Position numbers and translations under genes: made by a program | Shown: positions 16,276 to 25,025 of the stretch, in pieces | Position numbering within the stretch: the stretch's first letter is position 1 | Layout: each line of letters starts with the position of its first letter | NCBI RefSeq assembly: GCF_900091615.1 | Contig: NZ_FMIA01000002.1 | Span: forward strand, 3,782,001-3,846,000 | Source: Micromonospora yangpuensis | GTDB lineage: Bacteria; Actinomycetota; Actinomycetes; Mycobacteriales; Micromonosporaceae | DNA length: 64,000 nt | Direction of reading: 5' to 3' | Notes under the pieces: generated by a model | Databases searched by the model: none | What the model was told of the DNA's origin: nothing | What the model saw: only the letters and a program-made list of their open reading frames with translations

Positions 16276-18669
16276 TCAACCCGGCGGGGTGGCCGGATCC
16301 GGCGCCGGTGCGCGGGTCGGGGCGGACCGGGCGGCGGCCCGGCGGGCCAGGGCGTGGGTGAGCAGGCGCTGACCGACGTCCAGGAACCGGCCGTAGGACA
16401 CCGGCGCGACCCGGCCCAGCAGGTCGGGCAGCTTCGCCGACCAGCCGATGAGCACCCGTGGTCGGCGGCGACGCACCCCGGTCAGGATGATCTCGGCGGC
16501 GCGGGCCGGGTCGATGGTGAGCAGTCCCTCGAAGCGGCGCAGGTCGGCGGCGAAGTCCTCGGCGGGCACCCCGCTGCCCATCCGGGCGTTGCGCGCGATC
16601 GAGGTCCGGATGCCGCCGGGGTGCACCGAGGTGACCCCGACGCCGTCGGCCCGCAGTTCGTGCCGCAGCGCCTCGGTGAAGCCCCGGACGGCGAACTTGC
16701 TGGCCGCGTAGGCGGTCTGCCCGGCCGGGGCGATCAGGCCGAAGAGGCTGGAGACGCAGACCAGGTGGGCGCCCGGCTCGGCCTTGAGCGCCGGCAGCAG
16801 GACGTGGGTCAGCTGCACCACCGACCGGAAGTTGACGTCCATCACCCAGCCGAACTCGTCCAGGCTGATCTGGTCGAACCGGCCGCCCAGGGCCACGCCG
16901 GCGTTGTTCACCAGCAGCCGGATCCGCGGGTGCCGGTCCCGGATCTGCTCGGCGACCTCGGCGGTGCGGGTCGCGTCGGCGAGGTCGACGACGTGGCCGG
17001 TGACCTGCTGGTCGGGGTACCGGGTCCGGAGTGCGGTCAGCACCGTGGCCAGCCGCTGGGCGTCGCGGTCCAGCAGCACCAGGTCGCTGCCGCGGCGGGC
17101 CAGACCGTGGGCCAACGCCTCGCCGATGCCGCTGGCGGCACCGGTGACCACGGCGGTGCCGCCGGTGAAGTCGAAGGTACGCATCGGTCTCCTCGCTGCG
17201 GGCGCTGTCGGGGTGACCGGACCGGAGAACCGGACGCCCTCGTCGTCGAGTCGACCGTGCCGCATCAGCAGCAGGTCGCGGGGGTAGTTCTGGTGCAGCC
17301 GCCAGGGGGTGCGGGCACCCTGGCGGGGCAGCTGGTCGACGCTGCGCAGCACGTACCCGGAGCGCAGGTCGATAAGCGGCACCCGGTCGCCGTCGGGTGG
17401 CGGCAGCGGCGTGACGACCCGCTGGCCGGTGCGGTCGAGGTGGCGCAGCAGGCGGCAGACGTACCCGGCGACCAGGTCCGCCTTGAGGGTCCAGGAGGCG
17501 TTGGTGTAGCCGATGGTCAGCGCGAAGTTGGGCACCCCGGAGAGCATCATGCCCTTGTACGCGACCGTCGTGGCCAGGTCGACGTCGGTGCCGTCGACGG
17601 CGAGGGTCAGGCCGCCCAGGGCGAGCAGGTTCAGCCCGGTGGCGGTGACCACCACGTCGGCGGACAGTTCCGCGCCGGAGGCCAGGCGGATTCCGGTTTC
17701 GGTGAGGGTGTCGATCCGGTCGGTCACCACCGAGGCGCGGCCGGCGCCGATCGCGGTGAACAGGTCACCGTCGGGGACCACGCAGAGCCGCTGGTCCCAG
17801 GGGTCGTAACGGGGCGCGAAGTGCCTGTCGACGGGGTAGCCGGCGGGTAGCTGACGGCGGACGGCCCGGCGCAGCAGCCGCCGGGCCACTCCGGGGGCGC
17901 GTCGGCTGAGCTGGTAGCTGACCGTGGAGAACAGCACGTTCCTGCCCCGGACCAGCCGGTGGCCGACGCGTGCGGGCAGCCAGCGCCGCAGCGTGTCGGC
18001 GAGGGCGTCCCGCGAGGGCAGGGCGACCACGTAGCCGGGTGAGCGCTGCAGCATGGTGACGTGGGCGGCCCGCTCGGCCAACGCCGGGACCAGGGTCACC
18101 GCCGTGGCACCGCTGCCGACCACCACCACCCGCCGGCCGGTGTGGTCGAGGTCGGCCGGCCAGTGCTGCGGGTGGACCAGCCGTCCGGTGTACCGGTCGA
18201 GGCCGGGCAGCGTCGGGGTGTAGCCGGCGTCGTACCGGTAGTAGCCGGTGCAGGTGAAGAGGAACGAGCAGGTGAGCACCACCGGCTCGGCGGTGTCGCC
18301 CCGCTCGGCGTGCACCGTCCAGCGGGCGGTGGCGCTGTCGAACTCGGCGCGTACCACCCGGTGCCGGAAGCGGATGTGCCGCTCGACGTCGTACTCCCGG
18401 GCGGTGTCGCGGACGTAGTCGCGGATGGCGTCGCCGTCGGCGATGGCCCGCGGGTCGGTCCAGGGGCGGAACGCGTACCCGAGGGTGTGCATGTCGGAGT
18501 CCGAGCGCACCCCGGGGTAGCGGAACAGGTCCCAGGTGCCGCCGATGGCGTCGCGCGCCTCCAGCACCGCCCAGGTCTTGTCCGGGCAGTCGCGTCTCAG
18601 GTGGCAGGCGGCACCGATGCCGGAGAGGCCGGCGCCGACGATCAGCACGTCGACGTGGTCGCTGGCCAT
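16276..18669 (-). CDS. Fused Baeyer-Villiger-type flavin monooxygenase and short-chain dehydrogenase
   Basis: A 797-residue continuous frame. Residues 1-480 are a flavin monooxygenase: FAD motif GAGLSGIG (12-19), the BVMO fingerprint YTGRLVHPQHWP, and NADPH motif GSGATAVT. Residues 496-797 are a classical SDR: TGAASGIG, NNAG, the catalytic Ser in CVSSLFG and YAASK. The linker is SGPVTPTAPAARRP. The SDR Met (ATG at 17184) is preceded by GAGGAG at good spacing, so the SDR may also be made alone. A ketone made by the SDR could feed the monooxygenase, or the ester product chain be modified; substrate is unknown. Confidence 0.85.
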   Translation of the reverse strand: MASDHVDVLIVGAGLSGIGAACHLRRDCPDKTWAVLEARDAIGGTWDLFRYPGVRSDSDMHTLGYAFRPWTDPRAIADGDAIRDYVRDTAREYDVERHIRFRHRVVRAEFDSATARWTVHAERGDTAEPVVLTCSFLFTCTGYYRYDAGYTPTLPGLDRYTGRLVHPQHWPADLDHTGRRVVVVGSGATAVTLVPALAERAAHVTMLQRSPGYVVALPSRDALADTLRRWLPARVGHRLVRGRNVLFSTVSYQLSRRAPGVARRLLRRAVRRQLPAGYPVDRHFAPRYDPWDQRLCVVPDGDLFTAIGAGRASVVTDRIDTLTETGIRLASGAELSADVVVTATGLNLLALGGLTLAVDGTDVDLATTVAYKGMMLSGVPNFALTIGYTNASWTLKADLVAGYVCRLLRHLDRTGQRVVTPLPPPDGDRVPLIDLRSGYVLRSVDQLPRQGARTPWRLHQNYPRDLLLMRHGRLDDEGVRFSGPVTPTAPAARRPMRTFDFTGGTAVVTGAASGIGEALAHGLARRGSDLVLLDRDAQRLATVLTALRTRYPDQQVTGHVVDLADATRTAEVAEQIRDRHPRIRLLVNNAGVALGGRFDQISLDEFGWVMDVNFRSVVQLTHVLLPALKAEPGAHLVCVSSLFGLIAPAGQTAYAASKFAVRGFTEALRHELRADGVGVTSVHPGGIRTSIARNARMGSGVPAEDFAADLRRFEGLLTIDPARAAEIILTGVRRRRPRVLIGWSAKLPDLLGRVAPVSYGRFLDVGQRLLTHALARRAAARSAPTRAPAPDPATPPG

Positions 18670-18852
18670 GGCTGTTCTCCCGGTGCCGAGGGGCGGTCCG
18701 GTGCGGACCGTATCCAGCGCGGTGACGACGCGTCAACGCGGGCGGGTCGGTCGGGTTACCGGCGTGAGGTTGCAGACGACTTCCGGACATCGACGATTGC
18801 CGGCGTGTGCCACCCTGGTTGCCGACGGTGCCGACCTGGGGAGGTGGCGGCC

Positions 18853-19482
18853 ATGTTGCAGCTGTGCGAGCTCGTCGCCGTGCCCGACACCGGCCCGCTG
18901 AGCCTGGACGTGGCCGCCGGTGAGATCGCCGCCGTGACCGCCCCCGGCTGGGCGGGCACCGCGCTGGCCCGGGTGGTGACCGGCCTGGCCGCGCCGTGTG
19001 CCGGCCGGATCCGGGTCGGCGACCGGGACGTCACCGACCTGCCGCCGGCCCGCCGGCAGATCGGGTACGTCCCCGCCGGTGGCGCCCTGTTGCCGCAGCT
19101 CACCGTGCGCCGCAACATCGAGTACGGCCAACGCCGGCGGGAGCGGGTGCACGCGGTGGCCGACGACTGGGTGCGTACCGTCGTCGAGCGGCTGGAGCTC
19201 TCCCCGACGTTGGACCTGCGACCACACCTGCTCTCCGACGCCCAGCGGTTCCGGGTCGCCCTGGCCCGCGCGGCGGCCTGCCTGCCGGAGGTGCTGGTCA
19301 TCGACCTGCCCACTGGCGACGACGGCATCGGACGCCTCACCGACGTGCTGCCCCGGCTCGCCCCGCCGGGAGCGGCCGGCAGTGCCGTGCTGGTCTGCTC
19401 CGGCGACCCGAGCGTGCTCGCCGGGATCGGCCGCCTGGTCTCGGTCGGACCGGTCGACCGGCCCGGGGTGACCGGCCGGTGA
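18853..19482 (+). CDS. ABC ATPase-like protein with degraded catalytic motifs
   Basis: A 209-residue protein (GGGGAGG before the ATG) that aligns by eye along a whole ABC nucleotide-binding domain but has lost every catalytic element. Walker A reads APGWAGTAL (Lys and Ser/Thr gone), the Q-loop region is IGYVPAGGALLPQLTV (Gln gone), the signature is LLSDAQRFRVALARA in place of LSGGQ, Walker B is VLVIDLPTG (catalytic Glu to Leu) and the H-loop is CSGDPS (His to Gly). Framework residues are well kept, so it is folded but probably cannot hydrolyse ATP. Its TGA overlaps the GTG of the next gene. Confidence 0.78.
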   Translation: MLQLCELVAVPDTGPLSLDVAAGEIAAVTAPGWAGTALARVVTGLAAPCAGRIRVGDRDVTDLPPARRQIGYVPAGGALLPQLTVRRNIEYGQRRRERVHAVADDWVRTVVERLELSPTLDLRPHLLSDAQRFRVALARAAACLPEVLVIDLPTGDDGIGRLTDVLPRLAPPGAAGSAVLVCSGDPSVLAGIGRLVSVGPVDRPGVTGR

Positions 19483-20783
19483 ACCGGGCCGGGCGGGTGC
19501 GCCGCCGCACGCTGCTGCGCGCCGCCACGGCGGCCTCGGTCCCGACCGCCGTCGGGTTCACCGGCTGCCGGGGCGGGGCCCGGCCGGTCCGGGTGGCCGT
19601 GGTGTGGAGCGCCGACGAGCTGGCCCGGTTCCAGTCGGTGCTGGCCGACTACACCACCGCCACCGGGCTGCCGACCCAGGTGACCAGCGCCGGCGACGAC
19701 ATCGACGCGTTTCTCAATGCCCGCTATCTCGCCGGCACCAGCCCGGACGTGGCGATCCTGCCCCGCCCGGGCCTGGTCACCGAGTACGCCCGGCGCGGCT
19801 GGCTGGCCGAGGTGACCCCGGACGTCGGGTACCGGGCCCCGCGCGGGCTGACCGATCTGCTCTCCCCCGACGGCCGGCGCTACGGGGTCTGGGTGAAGGC
19901 GGCCCACAAGTCGCTGTTCTGGCACTACCCGTCGGTGCTGGCCAGCGAACCCCCGACCACCTGGGACGCGTTGGTCGCCCGCAGCCGGCAACTGGGGACG
20001 CTGGCCAGGTCGGGCACGGGTCCCGCGCCGTTGGCCGTCGGCGCCGCCGACGGTTGGGTGCTCACCGACTGGTTCGAGAACGTCCTGGCCGACGTGACCG
20101 CCCCCCGGGAGTACGACGCCCTGGCCCGGGGCGAGGCCGACTGGGCCGGCCCGCCGGTACGGGACGCGTTGGACCGGCTCGCCGAGATCTGGAGCATCCC
20201 CGGTGCCTTCCCCGGCGGCGGACGGCGGGCCCTGCTCACCCAGTTCCAGGAGTCGGTGATCGAGGTGGTGCACCGACGCAGCGCGGTGCTGGTCTACGGC
20301 GCGGACTTCGCCGGCGGCGTGGCGCAGCGGTTCCGCCGCGGCACCGAGGAGCCAGCGACGTTCCGGTTCCCCGGCGCCTGGGCCCTCGCCGCGCCGTTGC
20401 TGGTCGGCGGGGACGTCGCCGTCGCTTTCACCGGCTCCGGCCCCGGGGCCGACCTGGTGCGCTGGTTCACCCGACGGTCGTCGTTCCAGCGCTGGCGCAG
20501 TGCCGGCGGCTACCTGTCCCCGGACGTCAACGTGCCGACACAGGACTACCCCGACCAGAAGACGCAGCTGCTCGCCGAGCAGCTGCGGACGGCGACCAGC
20601 CCGCGCTTCGACCTGTCCGACCAGCTGCCGGGCCCGTTCACCGGTTCCGACGGCGTCGGCATCTGGCGGATCATGCAGGACTTCTTCGCCGACGTCACCA
20701 CCGGGATCCGCGCCGACGAGGCGATCCGCCGGGCCACCGGCCAGCTCGCCGTGGCGGCCCGCGCGACGGGGCCAGCGCGGTGA
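19479..20783 (+). CDS. ABC transporter extracellular solute-binding protein
   Basis: A 434-residue protein with a GTG start inside the preceding stop (GTGA). The N-terminus has RRRTLLRAATAA followed by GFTGC, consistent with a Tat- or Sec-exported lipoprotein anchored at Cys about residue 27. The body follows the group-1 (sugar-type) binding-protein fold: VRVAVVWSADELARF, then SAGDDIDAFLNARYLAGTSPDVAILPRPG, GVWVKAAHKSLFWHY and W..IM..FFADV. Such proteins deliver a sugar or oligosaccharide to the permease. It is coupled to the pseudo-ATPase and the permease. Confidence 0.85.
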   Translation: MNRAGRVRRRTLLRAATAASVPTAVGFTGCRGGARPVRVAVVWSADELARFQSVLADYTTATGLPTQVTSAGDDIDAFLNARYLAGTSPDVAILPRPGLVTEYARRGWLAEVTPDVGYRAPRGLTDLLSPDGRRYGVWVKAAHKSLFWHYPSVLASEPPTTWDALVARSRQLGTLARSGTGPAPLAVGAADGWVLTDWFENVLADVTAPREYDALARGEADWAGPPVRDALDRLAEIWSIPGAFPGGGRRALLTQFQESVIEVVHRRSAVLVYGADFAGGVAQRFRRGTEEPATFRFPGAWALAAPLLVGGDVAVAFTGSGPGADLVRWFTRRSSFQRWRSAGGYLSPDVNVPTQDYPDQKTQLLAEQLRTATSPRFDLSDQLPGPFTGSDGVGIWRIMQDFFADVTTGIRADEAIRRATGQLAVAARATGPAR

Positions 20784-22573
20784 CACCCGGCAGGCCAGCC
20801 GCGCCGGGAATCCGTCCCCCGGTGCTCGGGGAGATCGCCGTCCTCGACGACGTGGGTCCCCCACGCCGTGGCCGGGCGTACCCGGCGGCGGGCGCCACCT
20901 CGGCGCTGTTGCTGCCGGCGGGGCTGCTGCTGGGTGGGCTGCTGCTCTGGCCGGTGCTGCGGACGTTGCACGCCAGCGTCACCACCGACGGCCGGTGGGT
21001 CGGCGCCGACCACTTCCGGACGGCCTGGGCCGGGCCGGGCACTCCGGCGGTGGTGGGTCGCACGTTGCTCTGGGCCCTGGTGGTGCCCGCCGTGGTGACG
21101 GCGCTGGGTTACCTGCTGGCCACCGCGACCGGCCGTTCCGCCTCAGGTCGACTGGTCCGGCTCATCCTGGTGCTGCCGATCGGTGTCCCGCTGGTGGTCA
21201 CCGGGGTGACGTTCCGGCTGATGTACGACCCGGACCCGACCCGGGGACTGGCCACCTCGCTCGCCGCGCGACTGACCGGGGCGTCGGTGGAGACGACGCC
21301 GCTGCTGCTCGGTCCCCGCCTGGTGACGGTGGCCCTGATGTCGGCGTTCGTCTGGGCCTGGGTGGGCCTGGCGGTGGTGGTGTTCCGGGCCGCGCTGGAC
21401 GCGGTGCCGCCCAGTCTGGCCGACGCCGTCCGGGCCTACGGCGGCAGCCGGCGCGACGTGTTCTGGGACGCGCAGTGGCGGCCGTTGCTGCTGCGTACCG
21501 TGGCGGTGGTCTTCGCCCTGGTGGCGCTCGGCACCAGCCGCACCTTCGACCTGATCCTGATCATGGTGCCCGGATCGGTGCGCGACGACGCCGCGGTGCT
21601 CGCGGTGCGGGTCTGGCAGACCTCCGGCGGCACCACCACCGGCGAGGGAGCCGCGCTCGGGGTGATCTGGCTGGCGGCCGTGGCCGTCGGGATGCTGGTG
21701 GCCGCGCTCTTCGTCCGGCAGGCCTGGCCCCCGCCCCGGCACGTCGACCCGCCGCCGGACGATCCGCCGCCGGCACCGGCGCGCCGGTTACCCCGCCTGG
21801 TCGCCGCGGGCGCCGCGATCGTCTGGTTGGTGCCGTTGGCGACGCTGGTCGTGACGTCCCTGCACGCCCCGGTCGACGCCGCGGCGGGATGGTGGTCCGC
21901 CCCGCCGAGCGTGGACTCCTACGCCACCGTGCTGTCCGGCGCGGAACTGTGGCACAGCCTGCTGTTCACCCTGGCCCTCGCGACCGTGGTGACCGCGACG
22001 GTGCTCGGGGTGGCGCTGCTGGCGGCGTACCCGTTGGCCTGGTTGACCGGGCCGGCCGCCCAGTTCACCGGGTTGCTGCTGATGGCCGCGGTGGTGGTCC
22101 CGGTGCAGGTGGTCGCCGGCCCGGTCAACGAGGTCCTCGGCGCGGTCCTCTCCTCCGGCACCGCCCGAGGCCTGGCCCTGGTGCACATCGCGTTGGGTCT
22201 GCCCTTCGCGGTGTTGGTGCTGCGCAACGCCTTCGCCGACCTGCCGGCCGACCAGGTCCGCGACGCCCGGCTCGGTGGTCGGCACTGGTGGGGCACGGTG
22301 GCGCGGTTGGCCCGGCACAACCGGCCGGCGGTGGTCGCGGTCTGTGTGCTGGAGTTCGTCCAGGTGTGGAACGACCTGGTGGTCGGGTTGCTGTTCAGCG
22401 GCGCCGACGCCGCACCGCTGGGGTTGTTCCTGCACGGCCAGACCCGGCACTTCGTGGCCAACAGCGGCGTGTTGACGGCCGGCTCGGTGCTCGCCTCGAT
22501 CCTGCCGGTGGTGCTGGTCGTGCTGGCCCGTCGGCAGCTCGTCGTGGGCCTGGTCGCCGGTGGTGTGCGGTGA
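20780..22573 (+). CDS. Double-length ABC sugar-type permease (MalF/MalG-like fusion)
   Basis: A 597-residue membrane protein starting at GTG 20780 within the previous stop. The first half (about 30-310) holds six hydrophobic segments and an EAA-like loop DAVRAYGGSRRDVFW; the second (about 335-597) again has six and an EAA-like loop DARLGGRHWWGTV. In most importers these are two separate subunits; here a Pro-rich linker (PPPDDPPPAPARR) joins them. The EAA loops normally dock onto the ATPase; both are degenerate at the usual EAA residues, in keeping with the degraded ATPase partner. Confidence 0.82.
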   Translation: MTPGRPAAPGIRPPVLGEIAVLDDVGPPRRGRAYPAAGATSALLLPAGLLLGGLLLWPVLRTLHASVTTDGRWVGADHFRTAWAGPGTPAVVGRTLLWALVVPAVVTALGYLLATATGRSASGRLVRLILVLPIGVPLVVTGVTFRLMYDPDPTRGLATSLAARLTGASVETTPLLLGPRLVTVALMSAFVWAWVGLAVVVFRAALDAVPPSLADAVRAYGGSRRDVFWDAQWRPLLLRTVAVVFALVALGTSRTFDLILIMVPGSVRDDAAVLAVRVWQTSGGTTTGEGAALGVIWLAAVAVGMLVAALFVRQAWPPPRHVDPPPDDPPPAPARRLPRLVAAGAAIVWLVPLATLVVTSLHAPVDAAAGWWSAPPSVDSYATVLSGAELWHSLLFTLALATVVTATVLGVALLAAYPLAWLTGPAAQFTGLLLMAAVVVPVQVVAGPVNEVLGAVLSSGTARGLALVHIALGLPFAVLVLRNAFADLPADQVRDARLGGRHWWGTVARLARHNRPAVVAVCVLEFVQVWNDLVVGLLFSGADAAPLGLFLHGQTRHFVANSGVLTAGSVLASILPVVLVVLARRQLVVGLVAGGVR

Positions 22574-24927
22574 CCGGTCCCCGGACGCCCCGCTGGCCGG
22601 CCGCGGTGGCGGTCCTCACCCTGGTCGGCGGGGTGCTGGGCAACGTGGCCAGCAACCTGCTCGCCGGGCTGGCCGACACGATGCTCGGGCCGGCCAGCAT
22701 CGTGCTGGCGGTGGTCGGTGCGGTCGCCTCCGTGGTGGTCGAGATCCGCCGGCGGCGGGTCGAGCGGGAGCCGGCCGCCGAGCCGACGGACCTGGTCACG
22801 CCGGCCACCGGCGCGCCCTCCCTGCCCTATCCGGCCGGCTTCACCGGCCGGGCCGAGCAGACCGGGGCCATCGTGGCGGCACTGCTACGCGAGCACGCGG
22901 TGGCCGTGGTCGGGCGGCGGGCGGCGGGTACCTCGTCCTGCGCCGTGCAGGCGGCCAACCTGTGCCGGGACCGGTTCCCCGACGGCCACTACTACGTGGA
23001 CCTGCGCCGGGGCGGGCGGCCCCGCTCGGCCCGGGAGGTGCTCACCGCGCTGGCCCGCATCCTGGGCACCACGCCACCGGCGTCGGGTCGGGCCGACGAT
23101 CTGGACGAGGCCGCCGACGAGTTGCGCCGGCAGCTCGACGGCCGGCAGATCCTGCTGGTACTGGACAACGTGGACCGGGCGGCGCAGGTACGCCCGCTGC
23201 TTCCCCCGGCCGCCAGGACGTGTCGGCTGCTGCTCGCCGGTGGTCCGGCGCTGGCCTCGCTGGAGGGGCTGGTGGCGTACTGGCTCGCCGAGCCGGACAC
23301 CGCCGACGCGGTGGAGCTGTTCGCCGCCGCCGGTGGCACCGCGCCGACGCCCCGGGTCCACCGGCCCGACCCGCGCACCGACCCGGCGGTACGCGAGATC
23401 GTCGAGGTGTGCGGGCGGCAACCGCGCACCGTCCGGGCCCTGGGCTACCGGACCGCCCAGCACGGTTGGCGCTACTCCGACGTGCGGGACACCCTGCGCC
23501 GGGCGGTCGAGACCGCGCCGCACCAGCGGGTACCGGTCTCCCCGGCGGCCCGGTTGGTCACCGACCGGGACACCGCCTACCACGCGCTGTCGGCGCGGGC
23601 CCGGCGACTGTACCGGCTGATGTCGCTCAGCCCGGTGCCGTTGGACCGGCCGACGCTCGCGGCCCTGGCCGGACGACGCTGGACCGACGTGGCCACGCTC
23701 CTCGACGAGCTGGCCGCGGCGGCGTTCGTGGTCGGTGCCGCCGGTGACCGGTACGAGGTGCGTCCGCTGCTGGCCCCGTACGCCCGACTGCACCTGCGCG
23801 AGGCCGAGCCGGTCGCCGCGCGGGTCGCCGCGCAGGCCCGGCTGACCCGGCACCTGGCCCGACGGGCCGAACGGCACGCGGCGAACCTGGCGGTCACCGT
23901 CTCGTTGCTGAACCGGGGGCGGTCGCTGCCCCTGGAGGACGATCCGGCGGGCTGGTTCGACCTGCACCAGGACCTGCTGCTCGCGGTGGTCAAGGTGCCG
24001 GCCGGAGCGGCCGAGACGCTGCCCCGACGGATCCGCCGGTGGTGGTTCCGGCTGGCGGTGGCGCTCTGCGGCTGGCTGGCCCACGCCGACCGGCTCGACG
24101 AGTGGGCCGAGGTGTGCCGGATCGTGCTGGACATGCCGACCGCCGGCGACCGGCCGGAGATCGCCGGCTGGGCGCACAACGAGCTGGGGGTGCTCCGGCG
24201 CCGGCGGCACGACCCGCAGGGTGCGGCGGCGGCGCTCACCCTGGCGGTCGCCGAACGTGGTCGGCGGGGCACCGCGCAGGCCCGGATGAACCTCGGTCTG
24301 GCCCTGCTGGACCTCGGGCAGGTCGACGACGCGGTGGAGCACCTGGAGTTGTCCCGCCGGCACCGCTCCGCCGCCGACCGGGCCGGGATCGCCCTGACCG
24401 ACCTGGGGCTGGGCGCGGCCCGGCTGGCCCGGGGCGAGCTGGAGACCGCCCACCGGCACCTGGTCCGGGCGGCCAACACGTTCAGGCTGCTCGGCGACGC
24501 CCGGGGCTACGCGGCGGCCCTGACCAACCTGGTGCTGGTGCACGCCGGTCTCGGTGAGCACCTCGACGCCGCGCAGGCCGGGCAGGCGGCGCTGCGGGAG
24601 TACGAGTCGGTGGCCGACCCCGCCACCCGCGCCACCGCGCTGCTCAACGCCGGCGCGACCCTGCTGACCAGCGTCCCCGGGCAGGCGCGGGAGGCGTACG
24701 AGCTGCTGGCCGAGAGCCACCGGCTGCGGGACTCGCGACGCCCGACGGCGGGGCTGGGGCGTACCCTGCTCTATCTGGGCGACGCGGCGGCGGCGCTGGG
24801 CGACCACACCGAGGCCCGCCGGCGGTGGACCGACGCGGCGGACCTCGGCGAGGAGGTCGGTGACCCGGCCGGCCAGGCGGCGGCCGACGCCCGGTTGATC
24901 GGCGAGGGTGGCCCCGCGTCCCGCTGA
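22570..24927 (+). CDS. Membrane-anchored STAND-type NTPase with TPR repeats and a degenerate P-loop
   Basis: A 785-residue protein with GTG start overlapping the permease stop. Two hydrophobic segments (12-32 and 37-55) precede an NB-ARC-like region. The P-loop reads VVGRRAAGTSSCA, with Thr where Lys should be; Walker B ILLVLDNVD is kept. A winged-helix-like part follows (LYRLMSLSPVPLDRPTLAALAG), then at least six TPR-like helical pairs from about 500 (AHNELGVLRRRR, RMNLGLALLDLGQVDDAVEHL, TNLVLVHAGLGEHLDAA). Such proteins normally sense a signal and oligomerise on ATP. Coupling to the transporter suggests it reads transport or ligand state; that is inference. Confidence 0.8.
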   Translation: MTGPRTPRWPAAVAVLTLVGGVLGNVASNLLAGLADTMLGPASIVLAVVGAVASVVVEIRRRRVEREPAAEPTDLVTPATGAPSLPYPAGFTGRAEQTGAIVAALLREHAVAVVGRRAAGTSSCAVQAANLCRDRFPDGHYYVDLRRGGRPRSAREVLTALARILGTTPPASGRADDLDEAADELRRQLDGRQILLVLDNVDRAAQVRPLLPPAARTCRLLLAGGPALASLEGLVAYWLAEPDTADAVELFAAAGGTAPTPRVHRPDPRTDPAVREIVEVCGRQPRTVRALGYRTAQHGWRYSDVRDTLRRAVETAPHQRVPVSPAARLVTDRDTAYHALSARARRLYRLMSLSPVPLDRPTLAALAGRRWTDVATLLDELAAAAFVVGAAGDRYEVRPLLAPYARLHLREAEPVAARVAAQARLTRHLARRAERHAANLAVTVSLLNRGRSLPLEDDPAGWFDLHQDLLLAVVKVPAGAAETLPRRIRRWWFRLAVALCGWLAHADRLDEWAEVCRIVLDMPTAGDRPEIAGWAHNELGVLRRRRHDPQGAAAALTLAVAERGRRGTAQARMNLGLALLDLGQVDDAVEHLELSRRHRSAADRAGIALTDLGLGAARLARGELETAHRHLVRAANTFRLLGDARGYAAALTNLVLVHAGLGEHLDAAQAGQAALREYESVADPATRATALLNAGATLLTSVPGQAREAYELLAESHRLRDSRRPTAGLGRTLLYLGDAAAALGDHTEARRRWTDAADLGEEVGDPAGQAAADARLIGEGGPASR

Positions 24928-25025
24928 GGGAGCCGACCCGGCTGAGGGATCGGCCCTGAGTGCGGGAGCCGCCCCGGCAGGGGCACCCGCCCCGGACCCC
25001 GACGAGCACGAGGAGGCCGTCCCAC

